NCBI GenBank assembly: GCA_964361885.1
Contig: CAYICL010000012.1
Span: 1-16,821 of the forward strand
Origin: CAYICL01 sp964361885
GTDB taxonomy: Bacteria; Patescibacteriota; Microgenomatia; UBA1400; CG1-02-47-37
Direction of reading: 5' to 3'
DNA: 16,821 bases
The position numbers were made by a program, and so were the translations under genes. The notes below the pieces were generated by a model. The model saw only the letters and a program-made list of their open reading frames with translations, did no database searches and was not told where the DNA came from. Of this stretch, positions 6,289 through 12,863 are shown piece by piece (the first letter of the stretch is position 1; each line of letters begins with the position of its first letter).

Positions 6289-7044
6289 ATGGCGGCAGAT
6301 TTGAATTTAACCAAACTGGTTGTAAAAGAAAAAATGCTGATAGGTTTAATATTATCCGGAGTGGTTTTGCTACTGATAATTTTTGGGCCGGCGATAAATA
6401 CCTTTAGGACCAGAATAGGAACAAAAAAATCTTTAGAAAAACAGTTGGTAAAATTAGAGGAGAAAAAGAATAGTTTAGAGAGTATTGATGTCCAATTGAT
6501 TACCGACCGGGTGGTGAAAATGGAACGGGTATTTCCTTCCAAAAAACCAGTAGTAGAGCTAATGGCTAATTTATCCAGATTGGCGGCAGAACATAATTTA
6601 AATTTCGGCGGGATAAAATTAAGCCCGGGAAAGTTAGGAGATGAGACTGAAGCAGGGCAACAGGCCGGTTCAAAAGCCGGGAAAAATCCGGACTTACACG
6701 ATTTAACTTTTAGTTTTCAAGTCAGCGGAGATTTTGTAGAGATATCTGAGTTTATGAAAGATCTTGAAAATGTGGCACCGTTAATGAAAATAGAGTCAGT
6801 GGATTTATCGATTAAAACCAACCCGTTGTTTGAAAAAACTAAGATGGAAGTGGGGGCAGATATTGCTGTGGCGGCTTATTATCAAGCTCCACCCAAGAGT
6901 TTGGGGCCTGTCAGCCAGCCATTAGTTTTACTGACGAGGAAAGATGAAATGCTGTTAAATAAACTGATTAATTTTAAGACGTTTGAGGCAGTGGCTCCGG
7001 TGGCAGTGACGGGGCAGCCTGATCTGTTTGGTCCGGATCTTTGA
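6289..7044 (+). CDS. pilO: Type IV pilus inner-membrane protein PilO
   Basis: A 251-residue protein with a membrane helix at about 16-36 (LIGLILSGVVLLLIIFGPAI), a coiled coil (KSLEKQLVKLEEKKNSLE) and a PilO-type ferredoxin-like C-terminal domain (FSFQVSGDFVEISEFMKDLENVAPLMKIESVDL). The partner is PilN, with which PilO forms a heterodimer at the membrane. The last 23 codons overlap the 3' end of khpA on the other strand. This is the last gene of the pilus operon; no hairpin terminator was seen in or after its end. Confidence 0.85.
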   Translation: MAADLNLTKLVVKEKMLIGLILSGVVLLLIIFGPAINTFRTRIGTKKSLEKQLVKLEEKKNSLESIDVQLITDRVVKMERVFPSKKPVVELMANLSRLAAEHNLNFGGIKLSPGKLGDETEAGQQAGSKAGKNPDLHDLTFSFQVSGDFVEISEFMKDLENVAPLMKIESVDLSIKTNPLFEKTKMEVGADIAVAAYYQAPPKSLGPVSQPLVLLTRKDEMLLNKLINFKTFEAVAPVAVTGQPDLFGPDL

Positions 7045-7267
7045 GAATCACCCGGACGCGAAGACCTTGTTTTATAGCTTTGACTTTTACCAGTTCCCGG
7101 ATAGCAGAAATGATTTTGCCGCCTTTACCAATGACTTTACCCATATCTTCAGGGTGAACGGTAACGGTCAAGATTTGGACACCTGATTCATCAGAGCCGG
7201 ATTCGATCTGAATATCTTCCGGGTGATCGGCAATATTAGAAAGAATGAATTTTAATAGATCAATCAT
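6974..7267 (-). CDS. khpA: KH-domain RNA-binding protein KhpA (YlqC)
   Basis: A 97-residue protein with one type II KH domain of the KhpA/YlqC family. The GXXG nucleic-acid loop is G47-K-G-G50 in KVIGKGGKII, and VHPEDMGKVIG before it is family-typical. The family binds RNA and often pairs with KhpB. Most family members are near 75-80 residues; here a Pro-Gln-rich tail of about 20 residues (78-97) is added, and it is just this tail that lies over the 3' end of pilO. The start codon overlaps the rpsP stop by 4 nt. The rpsP-khpA order is widely conserved. Confidence 0.9.
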   Translation of the reverse strand: MIDLLKFILSNIADHPEDIQIESGSDESGVQILTVTVHPEDMGKVIGKGGKIISAIRELVKVKAIKQGLRVRVILKDPDQTDQAAPSLPPEPLPQTS

Positions 7268-7494
7268 TTGATTTTTATTAGACGCCTGACAGTTTCAGTC
7301 GGTTTAGCTCCTTGTGAAAGCCAGTAGTCCAGCCTTTGACGGTTAATTGATATGTCAGGAGGGTTGAAGTTGGGGTTATAAGTACCGATAGCCTCCAGAT
7401 AGCGGCCGTCCCGCTTGCTTTTAGCTTCAGCGACGATGAACTTGTAGCTGGCGTAGCCTCTTTTACCGGTTCGGGTGAGTTTTAGTTTAAGCAT
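7264..7494 (-). CDS. rpsP: 30S ribosomal protein bS16
   Basis: A 76-residue protein, normal length for bS16 of the small subunit, where it helps assemble the 5' domain of 16S rRNA. The N-terminus LKLKLTRTGKRGYASYKFIVAE and the following SKRDGRYLEAIGTYNP are the family signature, and DYWLSQGAKPTETVRRLIK is the typical C-terminal part. It overlaps khpA by 4 nt and starts 12 nt after the rnc stop. No Shine-Dalgarno sequence is visible before the ATG. Confidence 0.95.
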   Translation of the reverse strand: MLKLKLTRTGKRGYASYKFIVAEAKSKRDGRYLEAIGTYNPNFNPPDISINRQRLDYWLSQGAKPTETVRRLIKIK

Positions 7495-7506
7495 CTGTCG
7501 ATCATA

Positions 7507-8181
7507 TCAAATCTGGTTTAATCTCTCAAGAGCGGTTTTGGCGGCCTGCTGCTGGGCGGTTAGTTTTGATGAACCAATCCCCTGCCCTCTAACCTGATGA
7601 TTAAGAAAAACCTGAACTTTAAAGTTTTTCTTATGCTCCGGTCCGGTGGCTTTAACGATTTTATAAACAGGAGTGGATTGATTGGTTTTTTGCCAGTATT
7701 CCTGGAGCCGGCTTTTATAATCCGTGATTTGGGCGGTTTTAAATAAGGTTTGACTGGGGAGTAGCAGATTTTTTTCAACAAATTGGGTGGCGGCTGATAG
7801 GCCTTGATCAAGATAAATAGCGCCAATAACAGCTTCAAAACAGTCGGCTAAGATAGACAGATTTTTTTGGCCACCGGAAGCTTTTTCACCGGTTGATAAA
7901 AACAAGAACTGGCCGAGTTTAAGTTTTTGGCTGGCGGCTGCCAGGGTTTTGGTTTGGACCAGATTGGCCCGGAGATGGGTTAAATCGCCTTCGGGTTTAT
8001 CGGGATAATGACGATAAAGATAGCTGGAAACTATTAATTCCAGAACCGCATCGCCTAAGAATTCCAGCCGTTCATTGGAAACAGGGGCGCCTTTTTTTTC
8101 GTTTAAAGCCGAACGATGAGTTAAAGCAGTGGTGAGCAAGCCAGGATTCCTAAACCGGATATTGGCAACAGCTTTAATCAT
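7507..8181 (-). CDS. rnc: Ribonuclease III
   Basis: A 224-residue endonuclease for double-stranded RNA that processes rRNA precursors. The signature NERLEFLGDAVLELIVS is at 36-52. Catalytic acidic residues E40, D44, D113 and E116 are all present. A double-stranded RNA-binding domain covers about 153-222 (DYKSRLQEYWQ to QQQAAKTALERL). The frame stays open upstream to 8268, but the start at 8181 gives the usual length, keeps the family N-terminus, and overlaps the nusB stop by only 8 nt; the longer form would overlap nusB by 95 nt. It sits in the operon between nusB and rpsP. Confidence 0.93.
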   Translation of the reverse strand: MIKAVANIRFRNPGLLTTALTHRSALNEKKGAPVSNERLEFLGDAVLELIVSSYLYRHYPDKPEGDLTHLRANLVQTKTLAAASQKLKLGQFLFLSTGEKASGGQKNLSILADCFEAVIGAIYLDQGLSAATQFVEKNLLLPSQTLFKTAQITDYKSRLQEYWQKTNQSTPVYKIVKATGPEHKKNFKVQVFLNHQVRGQGIGSSKLTAQQQAAKTALERLNQI

Positions 8182-8527
8182 GTTTGATGACTGCGCCGAG
8201 AACGCCGTTAATGAATTTAGGCGGGGTTTCGGGACCAAAAGTTTTGGCCAGTGCAATGGCTTCGTCAATAATGACTTTAGGCGGAGTGGTGGTTTTGAAT
8301 TTGAGTTCGAAAATAGCTAATCTGAGTATTGCCAGATCAACTTTATTTAATTTGTTGACCGGCCATTCCGGGGCACAGCGGATAATGATTTTATCAAGGA
8401 TTTTAAGTTTAGCGATAATCGGTTTAATGGTCTTTACAGGTTTAACGCGAGGGTTAAAGATATAGCTGTAAAGAAGTTTAAAGAGTTTAATCCGGTTTTG
8501 GTGGCGTGGGTCGCTGGCAGTTTTCAT
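8174..8527 (-). CDS. nusB: Transcription antitermination factor NusB
   Basis: A 117-residue all-helical protein. The C-terminal half is clearest: NKVDLAILRLAIFELKF, then PPKVIIDEAIALAKTFG and PPKFINGVLGAV, the NusB signature with the conserved Asp-Glu-Ala and Phe-Ile-Asn-Gly-Val-Leu. NusB with NusE (S10) binds boxA in rRNA leaders. The ATG at 8527 shares one base with the rpmF stop (TAATG), a strong sign of coupling; an upstream in-frame TTG at 8542 would add five residues. The N-terminal half is divergent, so the call rests on the C-terminus and the neighbours. Confidence 0.85.
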   Translation of the reverse strand: MKTASDPRHQNRIKLFKLLYSYIFNPRVKPVKTIKPIIAKLKILDKIIIRCAPEWPVNKLNKVDLAILRLAIFELKFKTTTPPKVIIDEAIALAKTFGPETPPKFINGVLGAVIKHD

Positions 8528-8679
8528 TAATACTGATGACAATTGGGGCAGAGTTGATGCGAAGGTTTAAACTGACCGCAATGAGGGCATTTAGACAAGT
8601 TGGGCCTGGTTAACTTTATCGCCCGGCGGCGTTTGCCCTGGCGTCTGGTAGATATTTTTCTTTTGGGTTGAGGAGGCAT
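8527..8679 (-). CDS. rpmF: 50S ribosomal protein bL32
   Basis: A 50-residue protein found by reading the gap between recG and nusB. It begins MPPQPKRKISTRRQGKRRR, where the PKRK and the basic stretch with RR are typical of bL32, and ends with a zinc ribbon C31-C34 and C44-C47 (CPHC, then LCPNCHQY). Length is slightly below the usual 56-60. It starts 3 nt after the recG stop and ends on the TAATG junction with nusB, so it is a firm member of the operon. Confidence 0.92.
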   Translation of the reverse strand: MPPQPKRKISTRRQGKRRRAIKLTRPNLSKCPHCGQFKPSHQLCPNCHQY

Positions 8680-8682
8680 AGA

Positions 8683-10668
8683 TTAATTTGGTGAAACTGA
8701 GGTAATTGTACGCTGTTTTAGCCGGCGTTTCAAGTCGCGAGTTAAGTGATTTAGGATAGCTTTGGCAGCGGCTTTAGTGCTTGTGACCAATCGAGTATCG
8801 GTAAAAGAAGCCAGTTTTAAATTGAAAAATCCATGCTGTTTTAAGCCGTAGAGATCGCCGGGACCCCGGAGACGTAAATCAATTTCCGCCAGTTTTAAAC
8901 CGGCGTTAATGGTTTCTAAATATTTTAAACGTTTAAGATTGGCTTGGGGATGAGTGGTAAAGAGCAAACAATAGCTTAACTTATCGCTCCGGCCAACCCG
9001 GCCTCTTAATTGGTGGAGTTGAGCCAGACCAAAACGTTCGGCAGCTTCAATGACCATAATGGTGGCATTAGGCATGTCAATACCAACTTCAATCACCGGA
9101 GTAGCCACCAGAATTTGAGTCTGATTGGCTTTAAAAGCATTAATTTTTAAGTTTTTTTCATCAGCTTTAAGCCGGCCGTGCAGTAAATCAAGCTTTAAGT
9201 CGGAAAAAACTGACTTTAATTGATTAAATTCCTGAGTAACGGCTTTTATATCAGACATCGTTTCTGCTTCAGAAGGATCAATTAACGGACAGACAATAAA
9301 GGCTTGGGAAGCATGAGTCTTAATTTGAGTTTGCAGCCAATGGTAGGCATCCAAGCGTTTTTCGGCCGGGACCACCCAGGTTTTAACCGGTAAACGTCCT
9401 TGAGGCATTTCGTCTAAAACGGATAAATCCAGGTCGGCATACGCAGTTAAAGCGATAGTCCGGGGAATGGGGGTGGCGGTCATAGTTAATAGATGGGGGG
9501 TAGTTTTTTGGGAACCAAGTTTAACCAGTTGGGAGCGTTGTTTAACTCCGAAGCGATGCTGTTCGTCAATGACGATTAAACTCAAGTTAGTAAAATCCAG
9601 CCGGCGGAAAAGCAAGGCATGAGTGCCGATAAAGATATCAGGTTTTCGTCCAGAGGACGATCGGCCTTTGGCCGAAGTAGAAGCAGTAACTAATTGAAGT
9701 TTGATAGCGGTGTTGGCAAAAACTGTTTTTAAAGTATTAAAGTGTTGTTGGGCTAGAATTTCGGTTGGAGCCATTAAGGCCGAAGATAAACCGTTAAGGA
9801 AATTAATATACATAGCCACGGCAGCGACAACGGTTTTGCCTGAACCGACATCGCCCTGAAGCAGGCGGTTCATCGGCAAATTCTGGTTTAAGTCGGTTAA
9901 AATATCTTTTAAACAGCGATTTTGGGCGGCGGTTAAGGTGAAAGGTAAATGGCTAATAAAGTTAAGGACTTTTTCCTGATCAACGACTAAGCGGTGGCTT
10001 AACTTTTTTTCTTGCCAGGTCTGCCGGCGGATTAAAACCTCAAGTTGCAGTAAAAACATTTCATCAAAACTAAGCCGACGGATAGCTAAGTTAATTTGAG
10101 CTTGATTTTTGGGGAAATGGATAGATTGGAGCGCCGGACTTAAATCTATTAACCGGTACTTGGTTTTTATACTTGGAGGCAGCCAGTCGGTTTTAAGTTG
10201 AAGCTTTAAATTATCCAAAAGGAAGTTAATTCTGGATCTGAGCCATTTGGAGGAAACTCCGGCGGTTTCCGGATAAACGGGTACCAATCGGCCGGTATGG
10301 ATCAGAGGCGCGTGACTATCTCTGATAATTTCGTATTCCGGTGAAGTCAGGCCATTGGAAAGGCTGATTTGGGTATTGGGTGTTAAGACTTTGGTCAGAA
10401 AAGGCTGGTTAAACCAAGTGACAGTTAAAGTTTTGCCGTTTGATGCGATAATGGCTTTTTGAATTTGTTTACCGGTCCTGGTATAGAGATTTTTACAGGA
10501 GACAATTTTGCCCTTAATGGTGGATTGAGTTAAATCTTGATGGCGGTTCGGATAGTGATGGAGCAAGTCTTCAATCGTAAAGATATTGAGTTTTTTTAAA
10601 CGGCGGCTATAGGCGGGGCCGATTAAAAACACCTGATCAGTCGGGGTTTCAAGGGTCAATTTAGGCAT
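8683..10668 (-). CDS. recG: ATP-dependent DNA helicase RecG
   Basis: A 661-residue superfamily 2 helicase that regresses stalled replication forks and processes Holliday junctions. The N-terminal wedge/OB region spans about 45-150. Motif I is GDVGSGKT (272-279), motif II DEQH (368-371), motif III TATPIPRT (397-404), and motif VI lies in QLHQLRGRVGRSD (550-562). The RecG-type C-terminus with RGPGDLYGLKQHG follows. Family members are usually 670-700 residues, so the protein is complete with a compact N-terminus. The start lies 4 nt after the stop of the small membrane ORF; rpmF follows after 3 nt. Confidence 0.95.
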   Translation of the reverse strand: MPKLTLETPTDQVFLIGPAYSRRLKKLNIFTIEDLLHHYPNRHQDLTQSTIKGKIVSCKNLYTRTGKQIQKAIIASNGKTLTVTWFNQPFLTKVLTPNTQISLSNGLTSPEYEIIRDSHAPLIHTGRLVPVYPETAGVSSKWLRSRINFLLDNLKLQLKTDWLPPSIKTKYRLIDLSPALQSIHFPKNQAQINLAIRRLSFDEMFLLQLEVLIRRQTWQEKKLSHRLVVDQEKVLNFISHLPFTLTAAQNRCLKDILTDLNQNLPMNRLLQGDVGSGKTVVAAVAMYINFLNGLSSALMAPTEILAQQHFNTLKTVFANTAIKLQLVTASTSAKGRSSSGRKPDIFIGTHALLFRRLDFTNLSLIVIDEQHRFGVKQRSQLVKLGSQKTTPHLLTMTATPIPRTIALTAYADLDLSVLDEMPQGRLPVKTWVVPAEKRLDAYHWLQTQIKTHASQAFIVCPLIDPSEAETMSDIKAVTQEFNQLKSVFSDLKLDLLHGRLKADEKNLKINAFKANQTQILVATPVIEVGIDMPNATIMVIEAAERFGLAQLHQLRGRVGRSDKLSYCLLFTTHPQANLKRLKYLETINAGLKLAEIDLRLRGPGDLYGLKQHGFFNLKLASFTDTRLVTSTKAAAKAILNHLTRDLKRRLKQRTITSVSPN

Positions 10669-10672
10669 GAGT

Positions 10673-10777
10673 TTAAAGGCTGTAGAAAAGAGGTAAAAGA
10701 GAGCTTAAGAGTAAGCTTATACTGGCGATAGCCACCAGGATGGTAAAGAATTTACGCTGTTTTTTAGATAATCTCAT
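10673..10777 (-). CDS. Small single-helix membrane protein, unknown function
   Basis: A 34-residue ORF between tyrS and recG. It begins MRLSKKQRKF (six basic residues), then FTILVAIASISLLLSSLLPLF, a single hydrophobic helix, and stops after YSL. Its ATG overlaps the tyrS stop as ATGA and its stop lies 4 nt before recG. This coupling, the positive-inside topology and the lack of any other use for the 105 nt support a real gene. Function is unknown; it has no cleavable signal site that can be recognised. It could also be a spacer ORF serving only to carry ribosomes from tyrS to recG. Confidence 0.65.
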   Translation of the reverse strand: MRLSKKQRKFFTILVAIASISLLLSSLLPLFYSL

Positions 10778-11895
10778 TTGATGACTTTAAGAAAAGTTCT
10801 TTGACCAACTTTTATTTTATCCCCTACTCGTACCGCCGCTGTGCCGTCGCTGGCTTTAGCGCCGTTGACATCGACCGCCCCCTGCTGGATTAATCTTTTG
10901 GCTTCGGAATTGCTGCCAACCAGCGAGGCCACGGTGAGGATTAAATTAGCTTTAGCTTTAACCGTTTGTTTAAATTCCGGTGCTTTCTGCTGAAAAGTAG
11001 TTTCAAAATGCTTTTGGCTGGCTTGGGCTTTAGCAGCTCCATGAAATTGAGAGGTGATTTCTAAAGCCAGTTGTTTCTTAACTGCCAGTGGTTCTTCTTT
11101 CGGCATGGTTTTATCAGTGAAAAACTCCCAGTAATCCGGCATTAATTCGTCTCTAACCGCCATTAATTTGCCGAACATATCATTGGCAGTGTCAGTCAAC
11201 CAGATGCAGTTGTTGCTGGTTTTACTCATGGGCTGGTTATCGGTGCCGGAGATCATTTTGCCGGCTAAAACAAACTTTTCCCGATGATTGATTTTGGCTT
11301 GCAGCTCCCTGCCGATAAGCATATTAAAGGTTTGGTCAGTGCCGCCCAGTTCCAGGTCAACATCCATGACTACCGAGTCATAACCCTGTAAAAGCGGATA
11401 CATGGTTTCGTGATACCAAACAGTGTCCCCGAGTTTAAGACGGCGCTGGAACATATCCCGTTTAAACAGCTGGACGGCGGAGACATGGGAAGCCAGTTTA
11501 ATAATATCTTTTAGCCCAAGTTTTAGCAACCAGTCACCGTTGTATTTAATCTGAACTTTTTTAAAGTCAATGACTGACTTGACCTGATCCTTCCAGGTGG
11601 CAATATTTTGGTCGATTTCCTTTTGAGTAATCAGTTTCCGGCCGGCAGCCCGCTGGGACGGATCACCGACCAAGACGGTACCGGTGCCAAATAAAAGAAT
11701 TGCTTCGTGACCCAGATCGGCAAACTGCTGGAGTTTTCTTAGCATGACTGTGTGGCCTAAGTGTAATCCGGTGGCCGTGGGGTCAATTCCCAGATACAGC
11801 CTGATTTTCTTCTTGGCCATCAGTTTTTTTAACCCTTCACGGCTGGGTAAAATCTGTTCTACTCCCCTAGTTAAGACTTCGTCAACTGACAACAT
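10774..11895 (-). CDS. tyrS: Tyrosyl-tRNA synthetase
   Basis: A 373-residue class I synthetase that charges tRNA-Tyr. The HIGH motif is HLGH (45-48) in GLHLGHTVMLRKL, and the KMSKS loop reads PMSKT (222-226), as in the TyrZ-like branch. The substrate pocket segment QGYDSVVMDVDLELGGTDQ is at 170-188. An S4 RNA-binding domain covers about 316-373 (SEAKRLIQQGAVDVNG). It heads the housekeeping operon. The start is 12 nt or less from -10-like boxes, so there is no room for a T-box or other leader control. Confidence 0.95.
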   Translation of the reverse strand: MLSVDEVLTRGVEQILPSREGLKKLMAKKKIRLYLGIDPTATGLHLGHTVMLRKLQQFADLGHEAILLFGTGTVLVGDPSQRAAGRKLITQKEIDQNIATWKDQVKSVIDFKKVQIKYNGDWLLKLGLKDIIKLASHVSAVQLFKRDMFQRRLKLGDTVWYHETMYPLLQGYDSVVMDVDLELGGTDQTFNMLIGRELQAKINHREKFVLAGKMISGTDNQPMSKTSNNCIWLTDTANDMFGKLMAVRDELMPDYWEFFTDKTMPKEEPLAVKKQLALEITSQFHGAAKAQASQKHFETTFQQKAPEFKQTVKAKANLILTVASLVGSNSEAKRLIQQGAVDVNGAKASDGTAAVRVGDKIKVGQRTFLKVIK

Positions 11896-11901
11896 ATGAT
11901 T

Positions 11902-11936
11902 AGTCTAATTGTACCTGATTTTCTTTTTTCGATCAA
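11902..11936 (-). promoter_or_regulatory. Promoter of the tyrS operon
   Basis: On the minus strand, TTGATC (11936-11931) and TACAAT (11913-11908) are 17 nt apart, a good -35/-10 pair. TACAAT ends 12 nt before the ATG at 11895. A second box, TAGACT (11907-11902), directly follows and ends 6 nt before the ATG. With either box the leader would be about 0 to 6 nt. Confidence 0.6.
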
Positions 11937-11960
11937 AAGCACTGGGAATTTAAAGCAGAG

Positions 11961-12173
11961 TTAATGGTGGCAAGTGAAACTGATAATCACATCAATGCCT
12001 TTTCTGATTTTAGTTACGTCTTTTTTAACATCAGATATATCCTTTTGCAATTTCGACACGCCTTGTTTAAGGGCGGAAACATCATTTTTCAGCCCGGAAA
12101 CGTCTGTTTTGACCGATTTAATCGAGCCGTCAACAATTTTTTTAATCTGGCCTAAGTCCTGTTTGGTTAGCAT
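11961..12173 (-). CDS. Small coiled-coil protein, unknown function
   Basis: A 70-residue protein. After MLTKQDLGQIKKIVDG, residues about 17-60 are a heptad-type repeat with Val, Leu or Ile at regular 3-4 spacing and a repeated DVSxLK-like unit (DVSGLKNDVSALKQGVSKLQKDISDVKKDV), predicted to form a coiled coil. It ends ISFTCHH. No catalytic or DNA-binding motif is seen. It is monocistronic, with its own good promoter directly upstream. It resembles short MLTKQDL-type hypothetical proteins that I associate with Patescibacteria, from memory only. The function is not known. Confidence 0.7.
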   Translation of the reverse strand: MLTKQDLGQIKKIVDGSIKSVKTDVSGLKNDVSALKQGVSKLQKDISDVKKDVTKIRKGIDVIISFTCHH

Positions 12174-12180
12174 CTAAACA

Positions 12181-12209
12181 AAAATAACATGCCATTAACT
12201 TTTTTTCAA
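12181..12209 (-). promoter_or_regulatory. Promoter of the coiled-coil gene
   Basis: Minus strand: TTGAAA (12209-12204), 17-nt spacer, then TATTTT (12186-12181) preceded by TGT as in extended -10 elements. The box ends 7 nt before the ATG at 12173, so the predicted transcript starts at the start codon. Confidence 0.6.
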
Positions 12210-12215
12210 CTTCAT

Positions 12216-12698
12216 TTACTGACAAGCAACAGGGAGTATGTGGCTATTAAATAGATCAGACTGAAGCCTTTTAACTTTAATTAACTCGGAATAGCGGCTG
12301 GGCAGAAAAAAATCTTTTAACGGCCAGATGGCCACGCCGTTGGCATGGATCGAAGCATGGAAAAAAAGAGGCTGCCCTTGGACGGTTTCTCCGGTAAAAC
12401 AAGCCAGGTGGAATTTACGAGGGTCTTGCCCGTAATTGTTAAAAGGATTAAAGATACCAATATCGCCTTCAAATAGTTGTTCGACGCTAAGGTCAACATC
12501 GCGAAAAATTTGTTTATCGTCGTGTATTTCTTTTGACCACATAGCGGGAGGCAAAATAACATTGTAGCGGGCTTGATAAAGTAGATGAGTAGCTAGTTGA
12601 CAGTTAACGGCCGGGTCAGGCTCTAGGCCTAGCCAAGGAGAGCGATTAACTTGATAAGGTAGGCCAACAAATTGTAAGAATTCTTGTGGAACTGACAT
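12216..12698 (-). CDS. NlpC/P60-like cysteine hydrolase
   Basis: A 160-residue protein that fits a minimal NlpC/P60 fold (papain-like peptidase that cuts peptidoglycan stem peptides). The likely nucleophile is C33 in DPAVNCQLATHLLY. The GDIGIFNPF strand at 79-87 matches the usual GDLVFF strand, H97 in KFHLACFTG sits at the catalytic His position, and PLFFHASIHANGVAIWPL follows where members have the FIHAS strand. No signal peptide is seen, so it may act in the cytoplasm or leave by another route. The frame is open upstream to 12842, but the promoter lies inside that stretch and the extra residues look random. It diverges from the PBP gene. An amidase of related fold is possible. Confidence 0.65.
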   Translation of the reverse strand: MSVPQEFLQFVGLPYQVNRSPWLGLEPDPAVNCQLATHLLYQARYNVILPPAMWSKEIHDDKQIFRDVDLSVEQLFEGDIGIFNPFNNYGQDPRKFHLACFTGETVQGQPLFFHASIHANGVAIWPLKDFFLPSRYSELIKVKRLQSDLFNSHILPVACQ

Positions 12699-12709
12699 AT
12701 AAACATTAG

Positions 12710-12738
12710 AATATAAAGAAATTAACAAGAGATAACAA
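12710..12738 (-). promoter_or_regulatory. Promoter of the NlpC/P60-like gene
   Basis: Minus strand: TTGTTA (12738-12733), 17-nt spacer, TATATT (12715-12710). The box ends 11 nt before the ATG at 12698, giving a predicted leader of about 5 nt. Confidence 0.55.
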
Positions 12739-12847
12739 CGGCAATGAAAACGGTTTTTAAGAGAAGTAAATGAAGTGATTGAAGCCAAAAGTTTTTTTAA
12801 CCATAGATGAGTAATTATAGTTACTATTAGATTTTTTGGCAAGGGTT

Positions 12848-12856
12848 TGCTAGACT
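12848..12856 (+). promoter_or_regulatory. Possible extended -10 promoter of the PBP gene
   Basis: TGC-TAGACT, ending 7 nt before the ATG at 12864. The hexamer matches the consensus at 4 of 6 places and no -35 is seen, so it is weak alone. The spacing and the TAGACT box, also present before tyrS, raise its likelihood. Confidence 0.35.
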
Positions 12857-12863
12857 TGATTCT

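Noticed and set aside
7560..7838. Alternative open frame on the same strand as rnc
   Set aside because: It lies wholly inside the RNase III dsRNA-binding and catalytic coding region in another frame and has no family features.
8182..8268. Longer N-terminus for RNase III
   Set aside because: It would add 29 residues unlike the family and overlap nusB by 95 nt; the ATG at 8181 gives the standard start.
11896..11960. T-box or other leader control before tyrS
   Set aside because: The -10 boxes lie 6-12 nt before the start codon, leaving no room for a structured leader.
12699..12842. Longer N-terminus for the NlpC/P60-like protein
   Set aside because: The extra 48 residues look like translated intergenic DNA, contain the gene's promoter and crowd the PBP promoter.
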